Assembly: GCF_030373445.1 (NCBI RefSeq)
Contig: NZ_JAUCYU010000001.1
Coordinates: 434,001-498,000, forward strand
Source of the DNA: Roseovarius sp.
GTDB lineage: Bacteria > Pseudomonadota > Alphaproteobacteria > Rhodobacterales > Rhodobacteraceae
Length of the DNA: 64,000 bases
Reading direction: 5' to 3'
Positions 8,661 through 16,872 of this stretch are shown here, in pieces. The position numbers and the translations under genes are program-made. How positions within the stretch are numbered: the stretch's first letter is position 1; the number at the start of each line of letters is the position of its first letter. The notes under the pieces were generated by a model. It made no database searches and was not told where the DNA came from. It saw only the letters and a program-made list of their open reading frames with translations.

Positions 8661-9416
8661 ATGCAGGCGCATGCCTTTGTCCTGCACCTGACCCGCGCGC
8701 GGAAACGGCGGGACAATGCGCATGCGCTCAAGGAAGAATGCGGCCTGCCCGGTGAACTCTGGGCAGCCGTCGACGGCGCGGCACTCGACGCGGCCGACCT
8801 CGCCGCCGAAACCGGCGCGCGCCTCTTCGACCCCGCCTACCCCTTCCCCCTCAAACCGGGCGAGATCGGCTGTTTCCTCAGCCACCGCCAGGTCTGGGCC
8901 GAGATCCTCCGCCGCGACCTCTCCCACGCCCTCATTCTCGAGGATGACGTGACCCTCGACCCCGAAACCTTCCCGCGCGCCCTGGCCCTCGCCACTGCCA
9001 ATATCGACGCTTGCGGCTACATCCAGCTTCAGGACAGGCCCCCGCAATCCGGCCCCCGCCTGATCGACCAGTCCGGCCCGGCCCGCCTGACCCTCGCCGA
9101 CATTCCCCAACTCCGCACCTCGGCCCAGCTCGTCAGCCGCGCCGCCGCCCGCCGCCTGCTCGACGCCTCCGAGGTCATCGACCGCCCGATCGACGCCTTC
9201 CTGCAATGCCACTGGCACACCGGCCTGCGCCCCGCCGCTATCCACCCGGCGGGCATCCGCACCATCGCCGACCAGCTCGACGGCTCCACCATCCAGGGCG
9301 GCCGCAAATCCCTCCCCGAGAAGCTCTGGCGCGAAGCCGCCCGCTTCCGCTATCGCCGCGCCCTCGCCCGCCACGCCCGAGCCAGCGCGGCCCCCCTGCC
9401 GGAGGGCACGGAATGA
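8661..9416 (+). CDS. Glycosyltransferase family 25 protein
   Basis: 251 residues. It begins MQAHAFVLHLTRARKRRDN, has GEIGCFLSHRQVW and the LILEDDVTL motif that carries the metal-binding acidic residues, all diagnostic of GT25 (LPS galactosyltransferase/LgtB-like) enzymes. It would transfer a sugar, often galactose or glucose, to a lipopolysaccharide or glycan acceptor at the inner membrane face. The stop overlaps the next gene (ATGA), so it is coupled to the fucosyltransferase-like enzyme. Confidence 0.87.
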   Translation: MQAHAFVLHLTRARKRRDNAHALKEECGLPGELWAAVDGAALDAADLAAETGARLFDPAYPFPLKPGEIGCFLSHRQVWAEILRRDLSHALILEDDVTLDPETFPRALALATANIDACGYIQLQDRPPQSGPRLIDQSGPARLTLADIPQLRTSAQLVSRAAARRLLDASEVIDRPIDAFLQCHWHTGLRPAAIHPAGIRTIADQLDGSTIQGGRKSLPEKLWREAARFRYRRALARHARASAAPLPEGTE

Positions 9417-10264
9417 TCGTCACCCGCCTCTTCGGCGGCGCCGGGAACCAGATGTTCCAATACGCCGCCGGCCGCGCGCTGGCCGACCATCTCGGCACCG
9501 ACCTCGCCCTCGACCGCCGCTACATGGTCCTGTGGGACGACACCCGCGGCGACTGCTTCCCGCACTACCGGAACACCCGCTTCACCGAAGCCGCCAGCCT
9601 GCCCCCCACCAAGATGGAGAGCCTCCCGCGCTACGCCCTCTGGCGCTGGTTCGGCCGCAATCCCCGCTTCCACCGCGAGGGCGATCTCGGCTTCAACGAG
9701 GGTTTCTTCGACCTCCCCGACAACACCTACCTGCACGGCTACTGGCAATCGCCCCGCTATTTCGGCGCCTCCGCCGACCGGCTCCGCCACGACCTCACGC
9801 TCACCACGCCGCTCGACGCCGCCAATGCCGACATGGCCGACAGCATCGCCGCCGCCCCCGTCGCCGTCTCCGTCCATGTCCGCCGCGGCGACTACCTCGC
9901 CGATGGCGGCTTCGCGGCCTGCCCGCCGGAATATTACAGCGCCGCCGTCGAGCACCTGACGCAAAAGTTGGGCCAGCCCCTCACCTGTTTCGTCTTCTCG
10001 AACGACCCCGCCTGGGCGCGCGACAACCTCTCGCTCGGGCAGCAGACCGTCGTCGTCGACATCAATGACGAGACGAAAGGCCATTTCGACATGCACCTGC
10101 AATCGCTCTGCGATCACAACATCATCGCCAATTCGACCTTCTCGTGGTGGGGCGCGTGGCTCAACGACACCCCGGCCAAGATCGTCATCGCACCGAAGAA
10201 CTGGTTCGCCCCCGGCAAACCCGGCAATGCCGACCTCTGCCCGCCCGACTGGGTCCGCCTCTGA
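9413..10264 (+). CDS. Alpha-1,2-fucosyltransferase family (GT11) protein
   Basis: 283 residues. GT11 hallmarks are the N-terminal GGAGNQMFQYAAGRALA, the GDP-fucose site VHVRRGDY around residue 155, and NSTFSWWGAWLN near the C-terminus. It would add fucose in alpha-1,2 linkage to a surface glycan. Translation is coupled to GT25 by an ATGA overlap. No GDP-fucose synthesis genes are in the window, so either those lie elsewhere or the donor differs. Confidence 0.9.
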   Translation: MIVTRLFGGAGNQMFQYAAGRALADHLGTDLALDRRYMVLWDDTRGDCFPHYRNTRFTEAASLPPTKMESLPRYALWRWFGRNPRFHREGDLGFNEGFFDLPDNTYLHGYWQSPRYFGASADRLRHDLTLTTPLDAANADMADSIAAAPVAVSVHVRRGDYLADGGFAACPPEYYSAAVEHLTQKLGQPLTCFVFSNDPAWARDNLSLGQQTVVVDINDETKGHFDMHLQSLCDHNIIANSTFSWWGAWLNDTPAKIVIAPKNWFAPGKPGNADLCPPDWVRL

Positions 10265-10368
10265 GTACCCCCTGCCCTTTTCTGCACAGCACCCACATAA
10301 GGCGAGACAGCCCGCAAGGGCTGGCGAGCACGCTTTCCCACGCCGCCAAAAATCTCTAAACCCCCAGC

Positions 10369-11409
10369 ATGAGCCCCGCCCCCGACATATCGCAGGCCCG
10401 CTTCCGGCCCGACACCGTGCACAAGCGCGATGTCTTCTCGGAAACCGTCTCGGGCACGCTCGACGGGGTCGAGGATTTCCCCGTCGTCCTGCGCAAGCTC
10501 GACGGCGTGCCGCTCTGGGCCAAACCCATCGCCTGGGCCCTCGCCCGCCGCGAAATTCGCGGACTCAAGGCCGTGCAGGGGATCGAGGGCTGCCCCGTCC
10601 TCGTCCGCGTCGACCGCACCGGGCTCCTGCGCAGCTGGACCAAGGGCACACCCCTCCACCTCGCCAAGCCCGCCGACGCCGCATGGTACCGCGATGCCAA
10701 GCGCCTCCTCCGCGAGATGCGTCGCGCGGGCGTCACCCATAACGACATCGCCAAACCCCAGAACTGGCTGATGACCCCCGAGGGCCGCGCCGCCGTCATC
10801 GACTTTCAGCTCGCCTCCGTCCACCGCCGCCGCGGCCGCCTCTTCCGCACCATGGCCCGCGAAGACCTCCGCCACCTGCTGAAACAGAAACGCGCCTACG
10901 CGCCCGACCTGCTGACACCCTCCGAGAAGGCCATGCTCGCCCAAAAGGCGCTCCCCTCCCGCATCTGGATGGCGACCGGCAAGAAGCTCTACAACTTCAT
11001 CACCCGCCGCCTGATGAACTGGTCCGACGGCGAAGGCACCGAGGACCGGGTCGAGCGCGACGGCCCCGCCCTGCGCGCGGCCCTCCTTGCCCATGACCAC
11101 GTGTCCGACGTGGCCCTCTGCACCTTCGCCCTCCCGGCCAAGGGCGTCGGCCTCTACGCCTTCGTCGAAACCGACCTGTCCGAACCCGACCTCCGCGCCC
11201 TCGCCCCCGATCCCAAGCCCGACCACATCCAGCCCGTCGCCGCCCTGCCGCGCCACCCCGACGGCACCCCGCGCATGGATGCCCTCAGCCTCGTCGCCAC
11301 CAACCGGCTCGACGAACTCGAAGAGATGCAGAAACCCGACCCCGCCCTCGCGGCCAGCCTCAAACCCATCGTCGCCGCCCGCCTGAACCTCACCGACAGG
11401 TCACGCTGA
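10369..11409 (+). CDS. Protein-kinase-like protein with ANL C-terminal-like domain
   Basis: 346 residues. Residues about 20-200 look like a RIO/LPS-kinase-type fold: the catalytic loop is VTHNDIAKPQNWL (Asp126) and the metal motif is VIDFQLAS (Asp145). After a linker, residues about 218-305 resemble the small C-terminal domain of AMP-forming acyl-CoA synthetases (DRVERDGPALRAALLAHDHV, then CTFALPAKGVGLYAFVE, then ALPRHPDGTPRMDAL). The usual end motif PRTPSGK is here PRHPDGT, so the acyl-adenylate lysine is missing and no large ANL domain is present. Substrate unknown. It lies 104 bases after the glycosyltransferases, which may hint at a lipid or glycan phosphate acceptor. Confidence 0.72.
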   Translation: MSPAPDISQARFRPDTVHKRDVFSETVSGTLDGVEDFPVVLRKLDGVPLWAKPIAWALARREIRGLKAVQGIEGCPVLVRVDRTGLLRSWTKGTPLHLAKPADAAWYRDAKRLLREMRRAGVTHNDIAKPQNWLMTPEGRAAVIDFQLASVHRRRGRLFRTMAREDLRHLLKQKRAYAPDLLTPSEKAMLAQKALPSRIWMATGKKLYNFITRRLMNWSDGEGTEDRVERDGPALRAALLAHDHVSDVALCTFALPAKGVGLYAFVETDLSEPDLRALAPDPKPDHIQPVAALPRHPDGTPRMDALSLVATNRLDELEEMQKPDPALAASLKPIVAARLNLTDRSR

Positions 11410-11412
11410 CGC

Positions 11413-11456
11413 ACCGACGTAATACCGACAAGATACCGACGTAATACCGACGTTGA
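11413..11456 (+). repeat. Four-unit 11-bp array (locus A)
   Basis: ACCGAC begins at 11413, 11424, 11435 and 11446, an exact 11-bp period. The unit consensus across loci is about ACCGACGYRAT. It lies in the 70-base gap between the convergent ends of the kinase-like gene and the pseudouridine synthase gene. Matching arrays are at 48598 and 63537. Confidence 0.85.
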
Positions 11457-11479
11457 TTTTTCAGCAAACAGAGGGCTTT

Positions 11480-12124
11480 TCAGAACGGCGCTTTCGACCG
11501 AAACGTCATCCCCGCGCCCCCGTCCGGGTGCCGCAGCCGAAGCTCCTCCGAATGCAGCATCAGCCGCGGAAAATCCCGCGCCGCCCCCTCCGCATAGAAC
11601 GGATCGCCAAGGATCGGATGCCCCATCGCCAGCATATGCACCCGCAACTGATGGCTCCGCCCCGTCTTCGGCATCAGCCTCACCCGCGTCTCGCTCTCGC
11701 CATACCGCTGCACCCGCCAATCCGTCACCGCGGCCTTCCCCGTCTCGTGGCACACCATCTGCTTCGGCCGGTTCGGCCAGTCCACGATCAGCGGCAGGTC
11801 GACCGTCCCCTTCCGCGGCTCCAACCGCCCCCAAACCCTTGCCACATAGGTCTTTTTTGTCTGTCTCTTCTCGAACTGAAGACCCAGGTGCCGCTGCGCG
11901 TGGGGGCTCAGCGCGAAGATCATGACGCCTGATGTATCCCGGTCCAGCCGGTGCACCAGAAGCGCCATCGGATAGGCCTCCTGCACCCGGCTGAGCAGGC
12001 AATCCGCCAGGTGCTCACCCTTCCCCGGCACCGACAAAAGGCCCGACGGCTTGTCGACCACGACGATCTCGTGATCCTCGTGCAGCACCTTGATCGGCTC
12101 GGTCGGCGGGGCGTATTCATCCAT
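11480..12124 (-). CDS. rluA: RluA-family rRNA/tRNA pseudouridine synthase
   Basis: 214 residues, a single catalytic domain without an S4 domain, matching RluA in length. The catalytic aspartate is Asp61 in HRLDRDTSG; the substrate-loop motif KTGRSHQLRVHM follows. E. coli RluA modifies U746 of 23S rRNA and U32 of some tRNAs; the same role is inferred here but other one-domain RluA paralogs exist. A second, larger RluA-family enzyme is encoded at 41580-42623. Confidence 0.85.
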   Translation of the reverse strand: MDEYAPPTEPIKVLHEDHEIVVVDKPSGLLSVPGKGEHLADCLLSRVQEAYPMALLVHRLDRDTSGVMIFALSPHAQRHLGLQFEKRQTKKTYVARVWGRLEPRKGTVDLPLIVDWPNRPKQMVCHETGKAAVTDWRVQRYGESETRVRLMPKTGRSHQLRVHMLAMGHPILGDPFYAEGAARDFPRLMLHSEELRLRHPDGGAGMTFRSKAPF

Positions 12125-12225
12125 GCCGCCCGCTTACACCAGCCATGCCCGCAGGGCCACACCACACCCGGAAATCGCTGGACCCTCCCGGCCCCATCCC
12201 TATGGTTCGCCCGAAAGGAAAGCCC

Positions 12226-13458
12226 ATGCCCTCACCCGACGTTATCGTCATCGGCGCCGGCGCCGCCGGTCTCGCCGCCACGGAAGCCCTTGTTTCCCTT
12301 GGCAAAACCGTTACCTGCATCGAGGCGGGAAACCGCATCGGCGGGCGCGTTTTTACCGACACCGAGACCTTCGGCCTCCCCTTCGACCGCGGCGCGCACT
12401 GGCTCCACAATGGCGCCATCAATGCCTTCATCGACAAGGGCAAGGCCCTCGGGCTCGACGTCTACCCGGCGCCCAACCACACCCTGACGGCGGGCGACGA
12501 CCCCCACGGCACCGCCCTCTGGGCCGAGGTCGACGCCATCAGCGACGCCATGCGCCGCGAGGCCGACGCCGGCAACGACACCGCTTTGTCCAGCCTTTTC
12601 AAACCCATGACAGACTGGTCCTTCACGGCGGCGATGATGCATGTCCTGCCCATGGGCCGGAACCTGCACGAGATCTCCACCAGGGATTTCGCCGATTACC
12701 AGGAAAGCCCCGACTGGTTCTGCCGCCAGGGTTACGGCACGCTCGTCGCGATGACCGCCGCAGACATTCCGGTCACCTTGAACACCAGCGCCCAGCAGGT
12801 CACCACCACGGCCGATGGCGTGGACGTCCATACAAACAAGGGCATCCTGACCGCGAAAGCCGTCATCATCACCGTCTCCCAAGGCATCCTCGCCGCCGGC
12901 GACATCCACTTCAACCCACCGCTCGAGAATGCCCATCTCGACGCCATCGGCGCCATTACCCTCGGCGCCTACAACCACGTCGCCCTGCAATTCCGGTCCG
13001 GGGCCCTTCCGGTTCAGGCTGACACCTGGGTCACCTACAAGGTCGAGCCGTCAGATGACGGCATCCTCCGCGGCGGCGGGGCGCTCTGCAACATCTCCGA
13101 GACCGGCCTCTGCGCCTTTGAAAACGCGGGGGATTTTGCCACCGAACTGGAGGAGGCCGGCCCCGAAGCGGCCATCGACTACGCCCTCACGCGCCTCACC
13201 GAGATCTTCGGCACCAACCTGAAATCCGCCTTCCACAAGGGCGCCGCCACCGCATGGGGCCGCGACCCGCTTTTCAAGGGATCCTATTCCGCCGCCATGC
13301 CCGGCCAGGCCCACAAACGGCCGTTGCTGCGCCAGCCCCATGCCGAGCGGGTCTTCTTCGCCGGCGAAGCCACCCACCATGCAGAGCCCGGCACCGTCTC
13401 CGGCGCGCACAAGGAGGGCCTGCGCGCCGCCGAGGAGATGGCGGCGCTGCTCGGCTGA
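12226..13458 (+). CDS. Flavin monoamine oxidase family protein
   Basis: 410 residues. An N-terminal FAD-binding Rossmann motif (VIGAGAAGLAATEALVSLG) is followed by GNRIGGRVFT, and the C-terminal FAD motif FFAGEATHHAEPGTVSGAH closes the fold, the pattern of the amine oxidase/polyamine oxidase family. It would oxidise an amine to an aldehyde or imine with O2. The ATG at 12226 follows GAAAGGAAAGCCC; upstream starts add a non-conserved leader. Convergent with the next flavoprotein gene, with one base between the stops. Confidence 0.85.
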   Translation: MPSPDVIVIGAGAAGLAATEALVSLGKTVTCIEAGNRIGGRVFTDTETFGLPFDRGAHWLHNGAINAFIDKGKALGLDVYPAPNHTLTAGDDPHGTALWAEVDAISDAMRREADAGNDTALSSLFKPMTDWSFTAAMMHVLPMGRNLHEISTRDFADYQESPDWFCRQGYGTLVAMTAADIPVTLNTSAQQVTTTADGVDVHTNKGILTAKAVIITVSQGILAAGDIHFNPPLENAHLDAIGAITLGAYNHVALQFRSGALPVQADTWVTYKVEPSDDGILRGGGALCNISETGLCAFENAGDFATELEEAGPEAAIDYALTRLTEIFGTNLKSAFHKGAATAWGRDPLFKGSYSAAMPGQAHKRPLLRQPHAERVFFAGEATHHAEPGTVSGAHKEGLRAAEEMAALLG

Positions 13459-13459
13459 C

Positions 13460-15907
13460 CTAGGCCTTCACCCGCTCCGATTTCGGGTCGTACATCGGCT
13501 TCAGGCTGGCCTTCGCCTTCACCTTCGTACCCATCACGTCGATCTCGTAAGTGGACCCCAGCACATCCTGCGCGCTCTCGCCCTTGCAGGGCACGTAGCC
13601 CATGCCGACCGCCGCGCCGAGGTGGTGGCCATAGTTGCCCGAGCTGAGGTAGCCCACGTACTCACCCTCCCGGATCACCGGCTCGTTGTGGAACAAAAGC
13701 GGCTCGGGATCCTCCAGCAGGAACTGCACCATCCGGCTCTCCGGCCCGCTTTCCTTGCGCGCCGTCACCGCCGCCTTGCCGATGAAATCCTCCTTCGACA
13801 GGTCGACCGCGAAGCCCAGTCCCGCATCGACCACGTTATCCTCGCAGGTGATGTCATGTCCGAAATGCCGGAACGCCTTCTCGATGCGGCATGAATCCAT
13901 CATGTGCATCCCGCAAAGCTTGAGCCCCACGTCCTCCCCGGCCTCCATCAGCGTCTCGAACACGTGCCCCGCCATGTCGGCCGAAACGTAGATCTCCCAG
14001 CCCAGCTCGCCCACGTAAGACACCCGGTGCGCCCGGGCGAGGCCCATGCCGAGCTCGATCTCCTGCGCCGTGCCGAACGGGTTGACGGCGTTGGAAAAAT
14101 CGGCGGGCGACACCTTGCTGAGCAGCTCCCGCGATTTCGGCCCCATCACCGCCAGAACACCTTCGCCCGCCGTCACATCGGTAATCACGACCCGCCGGTC
14201 GCCCACATGCCGTCTTAGCCTCGTCTCATCCGCCAGCCGCGTCATCGCCGGGGTGACCACCAGGTACGCGGTTTCCGACAGCCGCGTCACCGTCACATCC
14301 GCCTCGATCCCGCCGCGGCTATTGAGAAACTGAGTATAGACGATCTTGCCCACCGGCACCGACATGTTCGCGCCGCAGACACGGTTCAGGAATGGTTCCG
14401 CATCGGGCCCCTCAACCCGAAGCTTGCCGAAGGAGGACATGTCGTACATGCCCACGTTCTCGCGCACCGCCTTGTGCTCGGCGGCGGCATTGTCGAACCA
14501 GTTCTGCCGCTTCCAGCTATACTCATACTCCGGCGTCTGCCCGTCCTTCGCGAACCAGTTCGCCCGCTCCCAGCCCCCGGCCTCGCCCATCACGGCCCCC
14601 TGCTCCAGCAGTTGCGCATGGAAGGGCGAGCGCCGCACACCCCGCGCCGTGGCCTTCTGGCGATAGGGGAAATGGTCGGCGTAGAGCAGGCCCAGCGTCT
14701 CTTTCGAGCGTTCGAACAGGTAATGCCGGTTGCCCTGGAACGGGTGCATCCGGCTGATGTCGACATCGCCGACATCATAGGGCTTCTCGCCATCCTCCAT
14801 CCACTGCGCCAGCGTCACGCCCGCACCGCCCGCGCTCTGGATACCGATGGAATTGAACCCGGCGGCGACCCAGACATTGTCCATCTCGGGCGCAAGGCCA
14901 AGGTGATAGGCATCGTCGGGCGTAAAGCTCTCCGGCCCGTTGAAGAAGGTGTGAATCCCGGCCTCCGCCAGCATCGGCATCCGGTGACAGGCCGCCTCGA
15001 GGATCGGTTCGAAATGATCGAAATCTTCCGGAAGCTGGTCGAACTCGAAGCTCTCCGGGATGCCCTCCATCCCCCACGGCTTGGCATTGGGCTCGAAGGC
15101 GCCCAGCAGGATCTTCCCCGCATCCTCCTTGTAATAGGCGCACTCGTCCGGCACCCGCAGCACCGGCATCTGGCTCAATCCCTCGATGCCTTCGGTCACG
15201 ATATAGAAGTGCTCGCAGGCATGCAGCGGCACGTTGACGCCGGCCATCCGGCCCACCTCGCTGCCCCACATGCCGGCACAGTTGACGATCATGTCACAGG
15301 CGATGTGCCCCTGCGCCTCACCGTCATCGCTGGCCCAGTCGACGCCAGTGATCCGCCGGCCATCGCGCGCCATGCCGGTAACCTTCACCCGCTCCTTCAC
15401 CAGCGCGCCCCGCTGGCGTGCTCCCTTGGCCAAAGCCAAGGCGATATTCGCCGGGTCCGCCTGCCCGTCCGTGGGCAACCAGACACCACCGGTCATCCCG
15501 TCGAGGTTGATATGCTCGTAGCGCGCCTTCACCTCGTCGGGGCTCAGCTCCTCGACCGGCACGCCGAAGGCCCGCGCCATGGCGGCACTGCGATAGAGCT
15601 CCTCCAGCCGCTCTTTCGTCAGCGCGACCGAAACCGAGCCACCCTGCCGCATCCCCGTGGCGACGCCCGTTTCCTCTTCCAGCCCGAGGTAAAGCTCGGC
15701 CGAATACCGGGCCAGTTTGGTCATGTTGGCGGTCGCCCGCAACTGGCCGATCAGCCCGGCGGCGTGCCACGTCGTGCCGCTGGTCAGCTGCTTGCGCTCC
15801 AGCAGAACCACGTCTTTCCAGCCCAGCTTGGTCAGGTGATAGGCCACCGAACAGCCGATCACGCCACCGCCCACGATCACCACGCGGGCCTTGTCGGGAA
15901 GCTCCAT
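13460..15907 (-). CDS. Dimethylglycine/sarcosine dehydrogenase-like flavoprotein (paralog 1)
   Basis: 815 residues in four blocks: DAO-type FAD domain (about 8-365, dinucleotide motif VIVGGGVIGCSVAYHL), FAO_M linker (about 370-425), GcvT-like folate domain (about 430-700), GCV_T_C barrel (about 710-805). His48 in TTWHAAG sits where the family binds FAD covalently. Such enzymes demethylate dimethylglycine or sarcosine and pass the one-carbon unit to tetrahydrofolate, or release formaldehyde when folate is lacking. It is the last gene of the nine-gene operon starting at the XRE regulator and has AAGGAGAG ahead of its ATG. Whether it prefers dimethylglycine or sarcosine cannot be decided from sequence. 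Confidence 0.88.
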   Translation of the reverse strand: MELPDKARVVIVGGGVIGCSVAYHLTKLGWKDVVLLERKQLTSGTTWHAAGLIGQLRATANMTKLARYSAELYLGLEEETGVATGMRQGGSVSVALTKERLEELYRSAAMARAFGVPVEELSPDEVKARYEHINLDGMTGGVWLPTDGQADPANIALALAKGARQRGALVKERVKVTGMARDGRRITGVDWASDDGEAQGHIACDMIVNCAGMWGSEVGRMAGVNVPLHACEHFYIVTEGIEGLSQMPVLRVPDECAYYKEDAGKILLGAFEPNAKPWGMEGIPESFEFDQLPEDFDHFEPILEAACHRMPMLAEAGIHTFFNGPESFTPDDAYHLGLAPEMDNVWVAAGFNSIGIQSAGGAGVTLAQWMEDGEKPYDVGDVDISRMHPFQGNRHYLFERSKETLGLLYADHFPYRQKATARGVRRSPFHAQLLEQGAVMGEAGGWERANWFAKDGQTPEYEYSWKRQNWFDNAAAEHKAVRENVGMYDMSSFGKLRVEGPDAEPFLNRVCGANMSVPVGKIVYTQFLNSRGGIEADVTVTRLSETAYLVVTPAMTRLADETRLRRHVGDRRVVITDVTAGEGVLAVMGPKSRELLSKVSPADFSNAVNPFGTAQEIELGMGLARAHRVSYVGELGWEIYVSADMAGHVFETLMEAGEDVGLKLCGMHMMDSCRIEKAFRHFGHDITCEDNVVDAGLGFAVDLSKEDFIGKAAVTARKESGPESRMVQFLLEDPEPLLFHNEPVIREGEYVGYLSSGNYGHHLGAAVGMGYVPCKGESAQDVLGSTYEIDVMGTKVKAKASLKPMYDPKSERVKA

Positions 15908-15969
15908 CTTTCACTCTCCTTCGCGAGGCGGGCCGCAAGGCTCGACGAGCCGCGCCGCCTTTGTTCAAT

Positions 15970-16872
15970 TCAAACGATCTCGTGCCCGGCCGACCGAAGC
16001 CGCCCTGCCAGTTCCGTGATGTGATCCGGCCCGACCTCGCAGCAGCCGCCGACGATAGTGGCCCCCTGGTCGACCCAGCCCATTGCGAACTCGGCATAGG
16101 CCGCGGGCGTCAGGTCGGTCCGCTGTTCCAACGCGTCGACCGTCGGGGCATCCTTCAGGAACCCCTCGCTGATCCGGGTGAACCCGTTGCCATAGGCGCC
16201 ATAAGGCAGGCCGAACGTCCCGATGATCTCCAGCCCCGCCCCGATCACCTCCGGCGGCGAGCAATTGATCAGCACCGCCGCCGGCCCGTAGCGTTCCACC
16301 AGCGGCGCCAGCCGGTCCAGCGGTTCGCCCGACCGCAGGCGCGTCCCGTCATCATCCGACACCGTCACCGACAGCCAGACCGGTCGCCCGTTGCCATGCG
16401 TCGCCACGGCCTCCAACGCCCCCTCGGCCTGTTCCACCGACGCCATCGTCTCGATGAGCAGAAGGTCGACCCGCTCGCGCAGGTCCTTGAGCAATTCGGC
16501 ATACAGCTCCACGGCCTCGGCCACCGACGGGTATACATCCACGCGGTAGGACGTGCCGAGCGGCCCGAGCGCCCCCGCGACCCGGCCCTTGCCGGCCCTC
16601 TCCTGCGCCGCTCTCGCGCTCGACACGGCGACGTCGGCAAGCCGGCCCACCTCGTCGTCCAGCCCGACCCGCTTCAGCCGGTGACGCAGCACGGGATAGG
16701 TGTTGGTTGTCGCCACCGTCGCGCCGGCCGTGAAATAGGTATCATGCACCTCTCTCACGACGTCCGGCTGTTCGATCATCACCCGCGCCGACCAGAGCGG
16801 CACCGACCGGTCGCCCAGCCGCCTCACCAGTTCCTGCCCGATAGAGCCGTCAAGTAACGTAATCTGCCTCAT
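15970..16872 (-). CDS. Homocysteine S-methyltransferase family protein
   Basis: 300 residues of the MmuM/YbgG/BHMT barrel family. It begins with the typical LLDGSIGQEL. The zinc cysteines are visible as LINCSPP and the pair in VGGCCEVG near the C-terminus. The family moves a methyl group from a sulfonium or betaine donor to homocysteine, giving methionine. Placed between dimethylglycine-dehydrogenase-like genes, a glycine betaine donor, yielding dimethylglycine, is the natural inference; S-methylmethionine is the alternative. It shares an ATGA overlap with the upstream alcohol dehydrogenase gene. Confidence 0.88.
   Translation of the reverse strand: MRQITLLDGSIGQELVRRLGDRSVPLWSARVMIEQPDVVREVHDTYFTAGATVATTNTYPVLRHRLKRVGLDDEVGRLADVAVSSARAAQERAGKGRVAGALGPLGTSYRVDVYPSVAEAVELYAELLKDLRERVDLLLIETMASVEQAEGALEAVATHGNGRPVWLSVTVSDDDGTRLRSGEPLDRLAPLVERYGPAAVLINCSPPEVIGAGLEIIGTFGLPYGAYGNGFTRISEGFLKDAPTVDALEQRTDLTPAAYAEFAMGWVDQGATIVGGCCEVGPDHITELAGRLRSAGHEIV

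Noticed and set aside
10308..10323. CAGCCC-GCAA-GGGCTG hairpin between the GT11 and kinase-like genes
   Set aside because: Stem only six pairs, no T-run, and expected by chance in GC-rich DNA.
11413..11456. Reading the four-unit array as plasmid iterons or a CRISPR
   Set aside because: No replication gene nearby, units are only 11 bp without spacers of equal length, and three copies are spread over 52 kb of housekeeping genes.
14474..16024. Plus-strand open frame opposite the DMGDH-like gene
   Set aside because: Same mirror effect; no start site or domain, and the minus-strand gene is clear.
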